Assembly (NCBI GenBank): GCA_026713505.1
Contig: JAPOOH010000414.1
Location: 1 to 9,176 of the forward strand
Direction: 5' to 3'
DNA length: 9,176 nt
DNA from: Chloroflexota bacterium
Lineage (GTDB): Bacteria; Chloroflexota; Dehalococcoidia; Lucifugimonadales; Australimonadaceae
Part shown: in pieces, positions 1 through 5,850 of the stretch
How positions within the stretch are numbered: position 1 is the first letter of the stretch
Layout of the letters: each line of letters starts with the position of its first letter
The notes under the pieces: model-generated
Told to the model about the DNA's origin: nothing
Databases searched by the model: none
The model's input: the letters and a program-made list of their open reading frames with translations, nothing else
Translations under genes and position numbers: made by a program

Positions 1-426
1 AAGAAGGCGCACCGGCACGGCCCCGGCGCGAACCTCGTGTTGCTCAGCGGCGACGCCGGCTTCTCGCTCCTGTGGACGAAGGACGACATGTCCGACATCC
101 GGAAGGCCGACTGGAAGGTCGGCTCGCTCGTCATCGTGCCGAGCGACGGCACGTACCACCAGCACTTCAACTCCGGCACCCGGCGGGCGCGCTACATGGC
201 GCTCACCCCGGGCACCCACGGCCTGCGTGGCGCCATCCCCCGGGGCCAGGGCGCGGACCAGAGCTTCAAGGAGGGCGGCTACCAGATCGAATACCAGGAC
301 GAGGACCCCACGATCCACGAGATCTTCGAGGGCGAGCTGGACAAGAACGGCGTCACCTGCCGCATGAAGGCGTTCGTCTCCTACTGCAAGGGTGAAGTCG
401 GCCCCACCTCCGCCCGCGACGCATAG
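1..426 (+). CDS. Cupin-domain protein, 3' part (start outside window)
   Basis: The frame is open from base 1 and ends at TAG 424-426, giving 141 residues of a protein that begins upstream. An internal GTG at 37 is unlikely to be the start because the first cupin motif lies before it. Motif 1 is the HRH at residues 4-6 (HGPGAN follows, without the usual glutamate). Motif 2 starts at G41 and reads GSLVIVP, then SDG, then H53, H55 and N57, close to the G-x5-P-x-G-x2-H-x3-N pattern. These histidines would bind a metal inside a small beta-barrel. Cupins of this type include dioxygenases, isomerases and non-catalytic binding proteins, so no substrate can be named. The charged C-terminal tail after residue 75 is outside the barrel. 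The neighbouring SDR gene suggests a catabolic role, which is inference. Confidence 0.8.
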   Translation, partial: KKAHRHGPGANLVLLSGDAGFSLLWTKDDMSDIRKADWKVGSLVIVPSDGTYHQHFNSGTRRARYMALTPGTHGLRGAIPRGQGADQSFKEGGYQIEYQDEDPTIHEIFEGELDKNGVTCRMKAFVSYCKGEVGPTSARDA

Positions 427-487
427 GCCCATCATCATTCCCACACCCGCCATTCCGGCACATCCGTCATCCCCGCCCACATCCGTC

Positions 488-507
488 ATTCCCGCGGAGG
501 CGGGAAT
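488..507 (+). repeat. ATTCCC-N8-GGGAAT palindrome, copy 1
   Basis: This is an exact ATTCCC/GGGAAT inverted repeat with an 8-nt centre (GCGGAGGC), preceded by GTC. Two decayed relatives lie just upstream (about 447-480, CATTCCGG and CATCCCCG). The layout equals the Neisseria dRS3 repeat pattern (ATTCCC-N8-GGGAAT), a family known as a repeated palindrome and phage integration target there. Whether the two share an origin is not shown here. Confidence 0.85.
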
Positions 508-546
508 CTCGCAGCCCATGGCGGGGTGGAGTGGAGGGCGGTGGAG

Positions 547-677
547 TTGTCATGCTGAGCGAAGCCGGAGGCGGAACCCGCGCTTCAGCGCGCAGTATCC
601 CCTCGGGAGGCGTTTGCCCGGTACGGCGTTGCCGGAGGGCCTCCTCGACTCCGCTGCGCTCCGGTAGGAACGACAAA
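547..677. repeat. Inverted-pair element with TTGTCA-type ends
   Basis: The left end reads TTGTCATGCTGAGCGAAGCC. The right end, read on the other strand, begins TTTGTCGTTCCTACCGGAGC and continues GCAGCGGAGTCG. The ends are therefore inverted relatives around about 90 bp of GC-rich filler, a non-coding MITE/BIME-like arrangement. A shorter version lies at 8863-8972 inside the large terminase frame. No transposase gene is linked to it. Confidence 0.6.
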
Positions 678-697
678 CAGGGCGGCCGCCGCCGACA

Positions 698-839
698 CCC
701 CTCTCCCCGCGGGAGGATGAATGGGTGCCGTCCGTCTTCTCCCCTCTCCCCGCGGGAGGATGAACGGGTGTCGTCCGTCTTCTCCCCTCTCCCCACGGGA
801 GGATGAACGGGTGTCGTCCGTCTTCTCCCCTCTCCCCCT
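698..839 (+). repeat. 43-bp tandem repeat, three full units plus partial fourth
   Basis: The motif CCCCTCTCCCC recurs at 698, 741, 784 and 827, exactly 43 bp apart. Each unit continues GGGAGGATGAA(C/T)GGGTG and CCGTCCGTCTTCT. Units differ by only a few substitutions (for example CGC/CAC after CCCCTCTCCC). The fourth unit diverges at about 838 and becomes the intact palindrome CCCCTCTCCCCCTGGGAGAG. The array therefore looks like an internal expansion of one arm of the palindromic element. There are no spacers of varying sequence, so this is not CRISPR. Confidence 0.9.
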
Positions 840-864
840 GGGAGAGGGGTCGGGGGTGAGGGCC
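827..864 (+). repeat. CCTCTCCC/GGGAGAGG palindromic element, copy 1
   Basis: CCCCTCTCCC and GGGAGAGGGG form a hairpin-capable inverted repeat. It is followed by the tail CGGGGGTGAGGGCC, which also marks other copies (1752-1834, 4440-4480, 9078-9118). It lies 17 bp upstream of the SDR ribosome binding site. There is no T-tract, so it is not an obvious terminator. Confidence 0.8.
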
Positions 865-893
865 CCCACCAACAACACGCGAGGAGCGACATC

Positions 894-1691
894 ATGGACT
901 TCGACCTCACCGGCAGAGTGGCAATCGTTACCGGCGGAGCGCAGGGACTCGGCTTCGCCTGCTGCACCGAGCTCGCCAAGCACGGCGCCGACATCGTCGT
1001 CGTGGCCCGCGAGCCGGAGGCTGTGACTGACGGGCGCGCCCGGCCCCACGCGCCGGTGAGCGACGGCGTCGCCGCCGTCGAGGCGCTCGGACGCCGAGCC
1101 CTCGGCATCACCGCCGACGTCCGCGACAAGGCGCAGGTCGACGCCATGGTCGAGCGCGTGCTCGCCGAGTGCGGGCGCATCGACATCCTCGTGAACGTCG
1201 TCGGCGGCAGCTGGGGCGAGACGTTCAAGGCCGGGCCGCTCATGGAACTGACCGAGCACGACCTCGTCGAGGCGTACCGGGTGAACGTCGTCACCATGTT
1301 CCAGTGCAGCGTCGCGGCGGTCCCCGCGATGAAGCAGCAGGGTAAGGGCTCCATCATCAACATCGCCTCCGTGGCCGGACGCTCCCCGAGCCCGGACTCG
1401 CCCGCCTACGGCGCCGCGAAGGCGGGCGTCATCAACATGACGCTCTCCATGGCGCAGGCGTGGGGGCCGGAGGTCCGCGTCAACGCCATCGCCGTCGGCG
1501 GCATAGAGACGCCGCACCGCCCGCGATGGCGTGAGGACTCCTCCGCCGCGTACCTCCCCGGCGGCGTCTCCGCGATGGGCCGCCTCGGCAAGCCGGAGGA
1601 GCACGCCGGCACCGTCGTCTGGCTCGCCTCCGACTACGGCGGATACATCACCGGCGAGGTCATCGACGCCAACGGCGGCGCCCGCCGGTAG
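894..1691 (+). CDS. SDR family NAD(P)-dependent oxidoreductase
   Basis: This is a complete 265-residue classical short-chain dehydrogenase/reductase. It has a Rossmann fold with TGGAQGLG at 13-20, D75 in the ADVRD segment, NVVGG at 101-105 (a variant of NNAG), N131, S159 and Y172-x3-K176, which together form the catalytic tetrad. The C-terminal part VDPS-like pocket region is replaced by VGGIETPHRP, and the closing GEVIDANGG is typical. ATG 894 has GAGGAG at 881-886, 7 nt away. The stretch after beta-2 (residues 41-58, rich in P, D and R) is slightly longer than usual. The enzyme should oxidise an alcohol or reduce a carbonyl in the cytoplasm. The sequence does not settle the substrate or NAD versus NADP. 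Its neighbours (cupin upstream, dehalogenase-like protein downstream) fit a degradative gene group, by inference. Confidence 0.93.
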   Translation: MDFDLTGRVAIVTGGAQGLGFACCTELAKHGADIVVVAREPEAVTDGRARPHAPVSDGVAAVEALGRRALGITADVRDKAQVDAMVERVLAECGRIDILVNVVGGSWGETFKAGPLMELTEHDLVEAYRVNVVTMFQCSVAAVPAMKQQGKGSIINIASVAGRSPSPDSPAYGAAKAGVINMTLSMAQAWGPEVRVNAIAVGGIETPHRPRWREDSSAAYLPGGVSAMGRLGKPEEHAGTVVWLASDYGGYITGEVIDANGGARR

Positions 1692-1751
1692 GTCCCGCCC
1701 CCGCGGAGTCCTCGCTTCAGCAGCCTTCACCCGTCGCGCCTCGCGCGCCGG

Positions 1752-1834
1752 CCTCTCCCAGGGGGAGAGGCGCGTATGCCCCCCCTCGCCCTCCGGGAGG
1801 AGGGCGCGCGCTGAAGCGCGTTGGGGTGAGGGTG
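1752..1834 (+). repeat. Double palindromic repeat between SDR and dehalogenase-like gene
   Basis: Two hairpin-capable palindromes sit side by side: CCTCTCCC (1752-1759) with GGGAGAGG (1763-1770), and CGCCCTCC (1787-1794) with its complement inside GGGAGGAGGGCG (to about 1806). A third short one, GCGCGCTGAAGCGCG, follows and then the family tail TTGGGGTGAGGGTGAACC. The unit combines the CCTCTCCC family with a CGCCCTCC arm, as seen in inverse orientation at 8753-8803. It could slow transcription out of the SDR gene, but there is no T-tract. Confidence 0.7.
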
Positions 1835-1862
1835 AACCGGCGCGTTTCGCTTTGGCCTGGCG

Positions 1863-1868
1863 TATAGT
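1863..1868 (+). promoter_or_regulatory. Possible -10 element for the dehalogenase-like operon
   Basis: TATAGT, 4/6 to 5/6 of the sigma-70 consensus depending on alignment, lies 36 nt upstream of ATG 1905 in an otherwise GC-rich stretch just after a repeat. No convincing -35 hexamer is found 16-18 nt upstream. The call therefore rests on the AT-rich hexamer and its position at the head of a three-gene cluster. Confidence 0.35.
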
Positions 1869-1892
1869 ATCCCTCGTAACCCGGACGTGTAC

Positions 1893-1898
1893 GGGAGG
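1893..1898 (+). promoter_or_regulatory. Ribosome binding site deciding the start at 1905
   Basis: GGGAGG sits 6 nt before ATG 1905. The upstream GTG at 1887 has no comparable site and would place this sequence inside the gene, so the ATG is preferred. Confidence 0.7.
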
Positions 1899-1904
1899 TC
1901 GTCG

Positions 1905-3191
1905 ATGGTCATCAAAGACGAAGCGCGGAACGAGGAAACGACGTGGGAGCCGGTCCCGTACCTGGGCCGCAGCGTCCGGGTCGTGGGCGACTGGCAGTCC
2001 GTGGACGCCTCGCAGACCCCCCACGAGAAGAACAAGCGGGGCGAACTCGGCAAGCCGCTGAACAACTGGTACTTCAACCGCACGTCCCGCGACCCGCTCG
2101 GGCGCGTCGCGACCGCCAACTCGTCGGCGGACCGGCGCAACGCCATCGAGACCCACATCGCCGGGGCCCCTCGCGGGAAGATCAACCCGGAGCGTACCGA
2201 GGTCGCTGACCCGAAGGTCATGACCGAGCACATCAAGCGCGTCGCGAGATACCTGGGTGCGTCGGACGGCGGCATCATGCGCGTCCACCCGCCGTTCCTC
2301 TACAAGGAGGGACGCTACCCGGACGACGGCAGGGGCGCCGACGGCGGGGGCGGCACCATAATGGTGAGCGCTGAGGAGACCGCGCGGCGCTTCCCGTACG
2401 CCATCGCCCTCATCTACGCGTGGGACTACGAGATGGGCCGCGCGCACCGGCACCGCATCGGCGACGCGGCCTACCACTTCGGCGCGGAGGCGCTCCGTTC
2501 CACTTACGCCAACCTCGCGGGCTACATCCGGGAGCTCGGCTACGGCGTGGCGACGAAGGTGGCGACGCCCATGCCCGTGGCACTCGCGGCGGGGCTCGGA
2601 GAGATCGGCAGGCACGGCATGCTCATCACCGAAAGGTTCGGCGCGCGCGTGCACCTCGGCGACCCCATACTCACCGACCTGCCGCTCGTGGCCGACGAAC
2701 CCATCGACATCGGGGTCGAGGACTTCTGCAAGGTCTGCCGCAAGTGCGCCAACACCTGCCCCACCAACAGCATCTCCACTGAGGGCAAGAAGGTCGTCAA
2801 CGGCGTCGAGAAGTACAAGATCAACTGGGAGACCTGCTACCGGCTGCGGCCTCACGTCATGGAGTACTGGGACATCTGCATGACGTGCGTGGCGGTCTGC
2901 CCCTACACCAAGCCGGACGTCTGGTGGCGCACGGTGGCCGTGAGGTCCATCAAATGGACGCCCATCCCGCTCCGCGGGCTCGTGACCCGCCCGCTGAAGT
3001 GGATAGACGACCGCTTCTGGGGCAAGCTGGGCCGCAAGCGCGTGCAGTGGATGAGCCACGACTCGGGGCGCCTGAAATTGCCGGACGGAACGGTCATGCC
3101 GGAGGAGCCGGAGCGCGGCTACTACTATCCGCTCAAGGAGAACACGCGCCGCTTCGACATCCTGAAAGAGAAGCTGAAGGGCAAGGCGTAG
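1905..3191 (+). CDS. Reductive-dehalogenase-like corrinoid/iron-sulfur protein (cytoplasmic type)
   Basis: The protein has 428 residues. The central region carries the corrinoid-binding fold shared by reductive dehalogenases, QueG and CblC: LGASDGGIMRV (about 118-128), YIRELGY (207-213) and AGLGEIGRHGMLI (229-241). Two Fe-S motifs follow: C275-x2-C278-x2-C281-x3-C285-P, and C311 followed after 13 residues by C325-x2-C328-x3-C332-P. This is the double-cluster layout of RdhA proteins. The N-terminus has no twin-arginine signal and no membrane segment. No RdhB-like anchor gene is in the window, so a cytoplasmic, non-respiratory enzyme is inferred, as in catabolic RdhA proteins. The likely reaction is reductive removal of halide from an organohalide, or another cobalamin-dependent reduction; the substrate is unknown. 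A QueG-type epoxyqueuosine reductase is less likely given the long RdhA-like N- and C-terminal parts. The protein heads a tight cluster with a truncated paralogue and a ferredoxin fusion, a plausible electron donor. Confidence 0.87.
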   Translation: MVIKDEARNEETTWEPVPYLGRSVRVVGDWQSVDASQTPHEKNKRGELGKPLNNWYFNRTSRDPLGRVATANSSADRRNAIETHIAGAPRGKINPERTEVADPKVMTEHIKRVARYLGASDGGIMRVHPPFLYKEGRYPDDGRGADGGGGTIMVSAEETARRFPYAIALIYAWDYEMGRAHRHRIGDAAYHFGAEALRSTYANLAGYIRELGYGVATKVATPMPVALAAGLGEIGRHGMLITERFGARVHLGDPILTDLPLVADEPIDIGVEDFCKVCRKCANTCPTNSISTEGKKVVNGVEKYKINWETCYRLRPHVMEYWDICMTCVAVCPYTKPDVWWRTVAVRSIKWTPIPLRGLVTRPLKWIDDRFWGKLGRKRVQWMSHDSGRLKLPDGTVMPEEPERGYYYPLKENTRRFDILKEKLKGKA

Positions 3192-3194
3192 GGG

Positions 3195-3764
3195 ATGGGA
3201 CTGCTCAGCTGGCTTCCGGGCCGCTCGCGCGACCCCTATTGGGACGCCTTCGTCAACAGGCCGCTGGCTGACCCGGCGAACTCCATCACCGGCGCCATCC
3301 GCAACGCGCCGGAGGGACGCATCTTCCCCGTCCGCAGCGAGTTGCCCGAGTCGGACCGCCTGTTGCAGGACCTCGACCAGTTGGTCGGGTTCCTGGGCGG
3401 GAGCGCCATCGGCGTGGCGCGGACGGAGACCGCATTCCTCCTCACAGGCGACGACGCTGAGGCGGAGCTGGACCCTGCAGATCTGGCCGCAGACCACCCC
3501 CTCACCGTCGTGGTTGCCGTGCACGCCGAGCACCATCCCGACAGGACGAAGGGCATGGCCGCCCAGCACGTCCTGCACGAGTCCGCGTCGGTCAACTTCA
3601 GCCTCGCCGCCTACATCCGGGAGCTTGGCTATCGCGCGACGGTGCGGCCCGTGGACCCGGCGGCCGCTGCCAGGGCAGCCGGCCTCGAGCCGGGGCGCGA
3701 CGAGTACGTCGGCGACGCCGTGCTGACGGACCTCCCGCTGCCGCTCGGCCGTCCCGGCGCGTAA
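3195..3764 (+). CDS. Short reductive-dehalogenase-like paralogue, corrinoid region only, no Fe-S cysteines
   Basis: The protein has 189 residues and starts 3 nt after the preceding stop, which suggests translational coupling. The nearest purine-rich site is weak (AAGG, 3183-3186). It parallels the upstream protein in order: LGGSAIGVARTE (68-79) matches LGASDGGIMRVHP, HESASVNFSLAAYIRELGY (128-146) matches STYANLAGYIRELGY, AAGL (161-164) matches AAGLGEIGR, and DAVLTDLPL (174-182) matches DPILTDLPL. The GEIGRHGMLI loop is missing and the protein ends where the first Fe-S motif would begin, so it has no cysteines at all. The family is known for a corrinoid domain joined to two clusters. This looks like a stand-alone or degenerate corrinoid half. 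It may form a heterodimer with the full protein or act as a corrinoid chaperone; both are inference. The clean ending, good codon usage and conserved operon position argue against a simple pseudogene. Confidence 0.75.
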   Translation: MGLLSWLPGRSRDPYWDAFVNRPLADPANSITGAIRNAPEGRIFPVRSELPESDRLLQDLDQLVGFLGGSAIGVARTETAFLLTGDDAEAELDPADLAADHPLTVVVAVHAEHHPDRTKGMAAQHVLHESASVNFSLAAYIRELGYRATVRPVDPAAAARAAGLEPGRDEYVGDAVLTDLPLPLGRPGA

Positions 3765-3779
3765 CCGGAGGACTCGCCC

Positions 3780-4439
3780 ATGACCACGGAATCCGCCTTC
3801 TCCAGCTACGTCATCACCGACCCCTGCATCGGCGTGAAAGACGGCACGTGCGTCGAGGTCTGCCCCGTCGACTGCATCGCCTCCTCCGACGACGACCCCC
3901 AGTTCTTCATCGACCCGGCCCTCTGCATCGCCTGCGAGCAGTGCGTGCTCGTCTGTCCCGTGGACGCCATCTACCTCGAACACGAGGTGCCGGAGGAATG
4001 GAAGGCCTCGATCGAGCGCAACCGGGTGTTCTTCCTGGAGGTGAAGCAGGACACCCCCGCCGTCTCCGTCGAGTGGGCCGAGCAGCTCATCCGGTCTGCC
4101 CTCGCCCGCGCGGGCGAACTGGGCCTCGACGTGAGCGTCGTCGTCGTGGACCAGCGCGGCGAGCCCGTGGCCACGTCCCCGGCAACCTCGGACGAGCAAG
4201 TCAAGGCGCAGTCCGCCGCCAACCGCGCGTACACCGCCGTCGGCTTCGCCCTCTCGACCTCCCAGCTCAACGAGCGCTCCCTGGAACGCGCCCCCGAGTC
4301 GCTGGACCGCGCGCGCCTCGCCGCTGGCCCCGGCGCCATCCCCATCGGCAGGCCCTACGTCGTCGGCGCCATCGGCGTCGCGGGCGGCACCCCCGAACAG
4401 GACGAGCAGTGCTGCCGCGCCGCGGTTACGGGGAGTTGA
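3780..4439 (+). CDS. 7Fe-type ferredoxin fused to HbpS/GlcG/PduO-C-like domain
   Basis: The protein has 219 residues. Residues 10-66 form a ferredoxin with cysteines at 16, 24, 28, 32, 49, 52, 55 and 59. The C-x7-C-x3-C-P then C-x2-C-x2-C-x3-C-P spacing is that of FdxA/7Fe ferredoxins (one 3Fe-4S and one 4Fe-4S cluster). A linker of about 30 residues leads to a C-terminal domain (about 97-217) with DVSVVVVDQRGEPVA (117-131), AVGFALSTSQL (153-163) and VVGAIGVAGGTPEQDEQCC (194-212). These are hallmark segments of the haem-degrading/HbpS/GlcG family, which also includes the haem-binding C-terminal domain of the cobalamin adenosyltransferase PduO. ATG 3780 has GGAGG at 3767-3771, 8 nt away. A role as electron donor to, or corrinoid/haem handler for, the upstream dehalogenase-like protein is inferred from operon position. 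The individual domains are clear; the combination is unusual. Confidence 0.88.
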   Translation: MTTESAFSSYVITDPCIGVKDGTCVEVCPVDCIASSDDDPQFFIDPALCIACEQCVLVCPVDAIYLEHEVPEEWKASIERNRVFFLEVKQDTPAVSVEWAEQLIRSALARAGELGLDVSVVVVDQRGEPVATSPATSDEQVKAQSAANRAYTAVGFALSTSQLNERSLERAPESLDRARLAAGPGAIPIGRPYVVGAIGVAGGTPEQDEQCCRAAVTGS

Positions 4440-4480
4440 TCCCCTCTCCCTCGAGGGGAGAGGGCTAGGGTGAGGGTGAA
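4440..4480 (+). repeat. CCTCTCCC/GGGAGAGG palindromic element, copy 3
   Basis: CCCCTCTCCCTC and GAGGGGAGAGGG (about 4441-4467) form a near-perfect palindrome. The family tail CTAGGGTGAGGGTGAAC follows. It starts directly after the ferredoxin fusion stop codon, so it may stabilise or end the operon mRNA, though there is no T-tract. Confidence 0.75.
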
Positions 4481-4504
4481 CGGGGGATGTGAGGCAGCCC
4501 CGTC

Positions 4505-4524
4505 GTTCCTGCGAAGGCAGGAAC
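4505..4524 (+). repeat. GTTCCTGC/GCAGGAAC palindrome, copy 1
   Basis: This 20-bp palindrome has 8-bp arms around GAAG and is followed by CTCGCAGCC. Two further copies, with centre GGAG, lie inside the large terminase frame (8819-8838 and 8987-9006) in the same orientation. It resembles the ATTCCC family but with shifted arm sequence. The rest of 4481-4657 shows nothing recognisable until the ribosome binding site of the next gene. Confidence 0.8.
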
Positions 4525-4657
4525 CTCGCAGCCCTCGGCGTGGCGCGGCTTGACCTTCCCGACGTATCGACGAACGCATGAGAGGGGGCCGGGATCGCGG
4601 TGTGCGCATGGAGGCCGTGTGCGTTTTCTAACGCTGGCTTACATCTGAGGAGAAGCG

Positions 4658-4963
4658 ATGACCACCAACAGCTCAGGGAAGTTAAACGTGGGCGGAGTGG
4701 ATGCCATCAAGAAGATTACCGCCATACCGCCTGCCGACTGGACAGAGCAACAGCGTCATCGACTGAACGCATGCCTGGCCGCCCTCGCGCATCAGCCGCG
4801 GCGGTTGTACTTCTTGCAAGACTGGGGCGCTGGCGGGCCGGAGCAGTTCTTGGCGGACAGGGGGATCGAGTTCTTCCCCCGACCAGATCAACACCCCCAT
4901 GAGGGGAGCTACTACGGCGGGTGCGGCTGCGGACAGGAGCACTGGCGTATCAGGAGGCCTTGA
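4658..4963 (+). CDS. Small hypothetical protein with GGCGCG tail motif
   Basis: The protein has 101 residues and ATG 4658 is preceded by GAGGAGAA at 4647-4654, good support for translation. I do not recognise the family. It is rich in W, Q, R and H, has no membrane segment, and has cysteines at C39 in NACLAAL and in a C-terminal YGGCGCGQEHW segment that could bind a metal or a thiol partner. Codon usage is less GC-biased than in the upstream genes (TTA, ATA, CAA and CGA appear), which fits accessory DNA. It stands alone on + between two repeats. An overlapping open frame at 4600-4902 has no ribosome binding site and is not preferred. Confidence 0.5.
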   Translation: MTTNSSGKLNVGGVDAIKKITAIPPADWTEQQRHRLNACLAALAHQPRRLYFLQDWGAGGPEQFLADRGIEFFPRPDQHPHEGSYYGGCGCGQEHWRIRRP

Positions 4964-4969
4964 GTCTTC

Positions 4970-4987
4970 AGCCCGCTCTTGCGGGTT
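4970..4987 (+). terminator. Short hairpin after the small hypothetical gene
   Basis: AGCCCGC-TCTT-GCGGGTT forms a 7-bp stem (two weak outer pairs) with a 4-nt loop, 6 nt after the stop codon, followed only by AT. It is placed as a rho-independent terminator should be, but it lacks a true T-tract. Confidence 0.4.
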
Positions 4988-5010
4988 ATGGTGGACTCTT
5001 GCCGAGCGTC

Positions 5011-5030
5011 ATTCCCACGAAGGCGGGAAT
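5011..5030 (+). repeat. ATTCCC-N8-GGGAAT palindrome, copy 2
   Basis: Exact ATTCCC/GGGAAT arms flank the 8-nt centre ACGAAGGC, preceded by GTC and followed by CCAGAGTGACC. The same right flank is seen at 7233-7240 (CCAGAGTG) and, inverted, at 7636-7645. Confidence 0.88.
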
Positions 5031-5092
5031 CCAGAGTGACCGTGAAGTCACAAGGTGGATGGAGGCCCGAGTACGAACAACCCGGCGGATTC

Positions 5093-5296
5093 CTACCACC
5101 TACGATGTCCGCGATCCGTTCGAGCGGTCCGACAGAAGTTCCGAATGGCAGCCCTGGCCATCGCCGCAGGCAAGATCGGGAGCGCAGCGGCTCCGATTAA
5201 GTTTGGCAGCCCTGGCTGGACCTGGTTTATCACGTAGATGAAGGCCAACGCGTACACAAACCAGAATGCCGTCGAACTCATGTCATTGTGGTGCAT
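5093..5296 (-). CDS. Small membrane protein, unknown function
   Basis: The protein has 67 residues on the minus strand. ATG at 5296 is preceded by a very strong ribosome binding site (GGAGGAGGT, complement of 5302-5311), which decides this start over the in-frame ATG at 5326. After a short polar head (MHHNDMSS), residues 9-25 are strongly hydrophobic (FWFVYALAFIYVINQ within). A second apolar stretch at about 31-50 (GAAALPILPAAMARA within) is followed by a basic tail rich in R. One or two membrane segments with the positive tail in the cytoplasm is the simplest reading. The family is not recognised. It lies 53 nt downstream of another minus-strand gene and may share its transcript. Phage holins and small toxins can look like this, but nothing specific supports either. 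Confidence 0.6.
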   Translation of the reverse strand: MHHNDMSSTAFWFVYALAFIYVINQVQPGLPNLIGAAALPILPAAMARAAIRNFCRTARTDRGHRRW

Positions 5297-5301
5297 CGTT
5301 C

Positions 5302-5311
5302 CACCTCCTCC
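5302..5311 (-). promoter_or_regulatory. Strong ribosome binding site for the small membrane protein
   Basis: On the minus strand this reads GGAGGAGGTG, nearly full complementarity to the 16S rRNA 3' end. It lies 5-6 nt before ATG 5296 and is the main evidence that this small frame is a gene. Confidence 0.75.
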
Positions 5312-5349
5312 GAGAGGTTTTTCCATGTGGGCGCCTTTCGGTCGTCGAT

Positions 5350-5775
5350 CTACCGGGGTTTGAATCCGATCGAGGGTTGCTCAACGCTTTGGGCGACGGA
5401 CCGCTTCATCTGTGTGTTGTCCAAATAAGCCACAAAGTGTTCATGTTCTGATATGCAATCTCTGTCTGCTCTCATTATAGTGTCCAGTCGATTAGCTATT
5501 TTCTTACTACTGTCCTCCGTGTAAGAGGAAACTTCTCGGGGCATTTCCATGTATTGACCCAATGCCGACTTGAAACACTCAGCAATCTTGCCTACATGTG
5601 CCCATGCAATAGCAGACTGCATGAGTTCACTTACATCTACATCACCTTCACTAATGTGGTTTGCCATGGCATCCTTGACTACAGCATCGAAAACTGTAGC
5701 CATTCGCAAGACGTACTCGCCAGCAGTTTCGACATGGCGGTCATCCAGGTTGTTTCTGACCATATCTGTGCTCAT
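5350..5775 (-). CDS. Hypothetical alpha-helical protein in a low-GC island
   Basis: The protein has 141 residues. ATG 5775 has GAGGAG (complement of 5781-5786) 5 nt upstream, which is better than the in-frame upstream start at 5817. I do not recognise the family. The sequence looks mostly helical and acidic in its first 110 residues (for example HVETAGEYVLRMATVFDAVV and SELMQSAIAWAHVGKIAECF), with no signal peptide or membrane segment and cysteines near residues 66 and 105. Base composition stands out: bases 5461-5520 are 42% G+C against 75% in a typical stretch such as 1081-1140, indicating recent transfer. It is probably the second gene of a minus-strand set read from the promoter at 6190-6220, followed by the small membrane protein. 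Confidence 0.65.
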   Translation of the reverse strand: MSTDMVRNNLDDRHVETAGEYVLRMATVFDAVVKDAMANHISEGDVDVSELMQSAIAWAHVGKIAECFKSALGQYMEMPREVSSYTEDSSKKIANRLDTIMRADRDCISEHEHFVAYLDNTQMKRSVAQSVEQPSIGFKPR

Positions 5776-5850
5776 TCCAGCTCCTCTAGCTCCGGTTGTG
5801 TTTCGCAATCTTGGCAAACGGGTACGCCGAACGGATGAGAACCTAGCCTG

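Larger units (their letters stand above)
427..893. other. Repeat-filled intergenic spacer
   Basis: No credible gene is seen in these 467 bases. They hold, in order: two degenerate and one intact ATTCCC-type palindrome (447-507), an inverted-pair element (547-677), a 43-bp tandem array (698-826) and a CCTCTCCC/GGGAGAGG element (827-864). The SDR ribosome binding site follows. Open frames here on both strands are repeat translations. The same repeat families recur later in the window, including inside the terminase gene. Confidence 0.8.

Noticed and set aside
698..839. Possible CRISPR array
   Set aside because: Units are contiguous 43-bp tandem copies with no unique spacers, and no cas genes are near.
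1887..1904. GTG start six codons upstream for the dehalogenase-like gene
   Set aside because: The GGGAGG site at 1893-1898 would fall inside the gene, and it fits ATG 1905 with a 6-nt gap.
585..4199. Open frame of 1204 codons on the minus strand
   Set aside because: It lies opposite the SDR, the dehalogenase-like genes and the ferredoxin fusion, all of which have clear domain motifs. Its translation is low-complexity (R, G, V, D, H-rich) and crosses the repeat spacer; it is open only because of high GC.
4600..4902. Alternative + frame overlapping the 101-residue protein
   Set aside because: It has no ribosome binding site and a low-complexity translation. The frame starting at 4658 has GAGGAGAA at the right distance.
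5340..5372. tRNA-like T-arm (GGTTTGAATCC-like sequence)
   Set aside because: The flanking bases do not form a five-pair T-stem on either strand, and no acceptor or anticodon arm can be placed. It lies at the end of the 141-residue gene.
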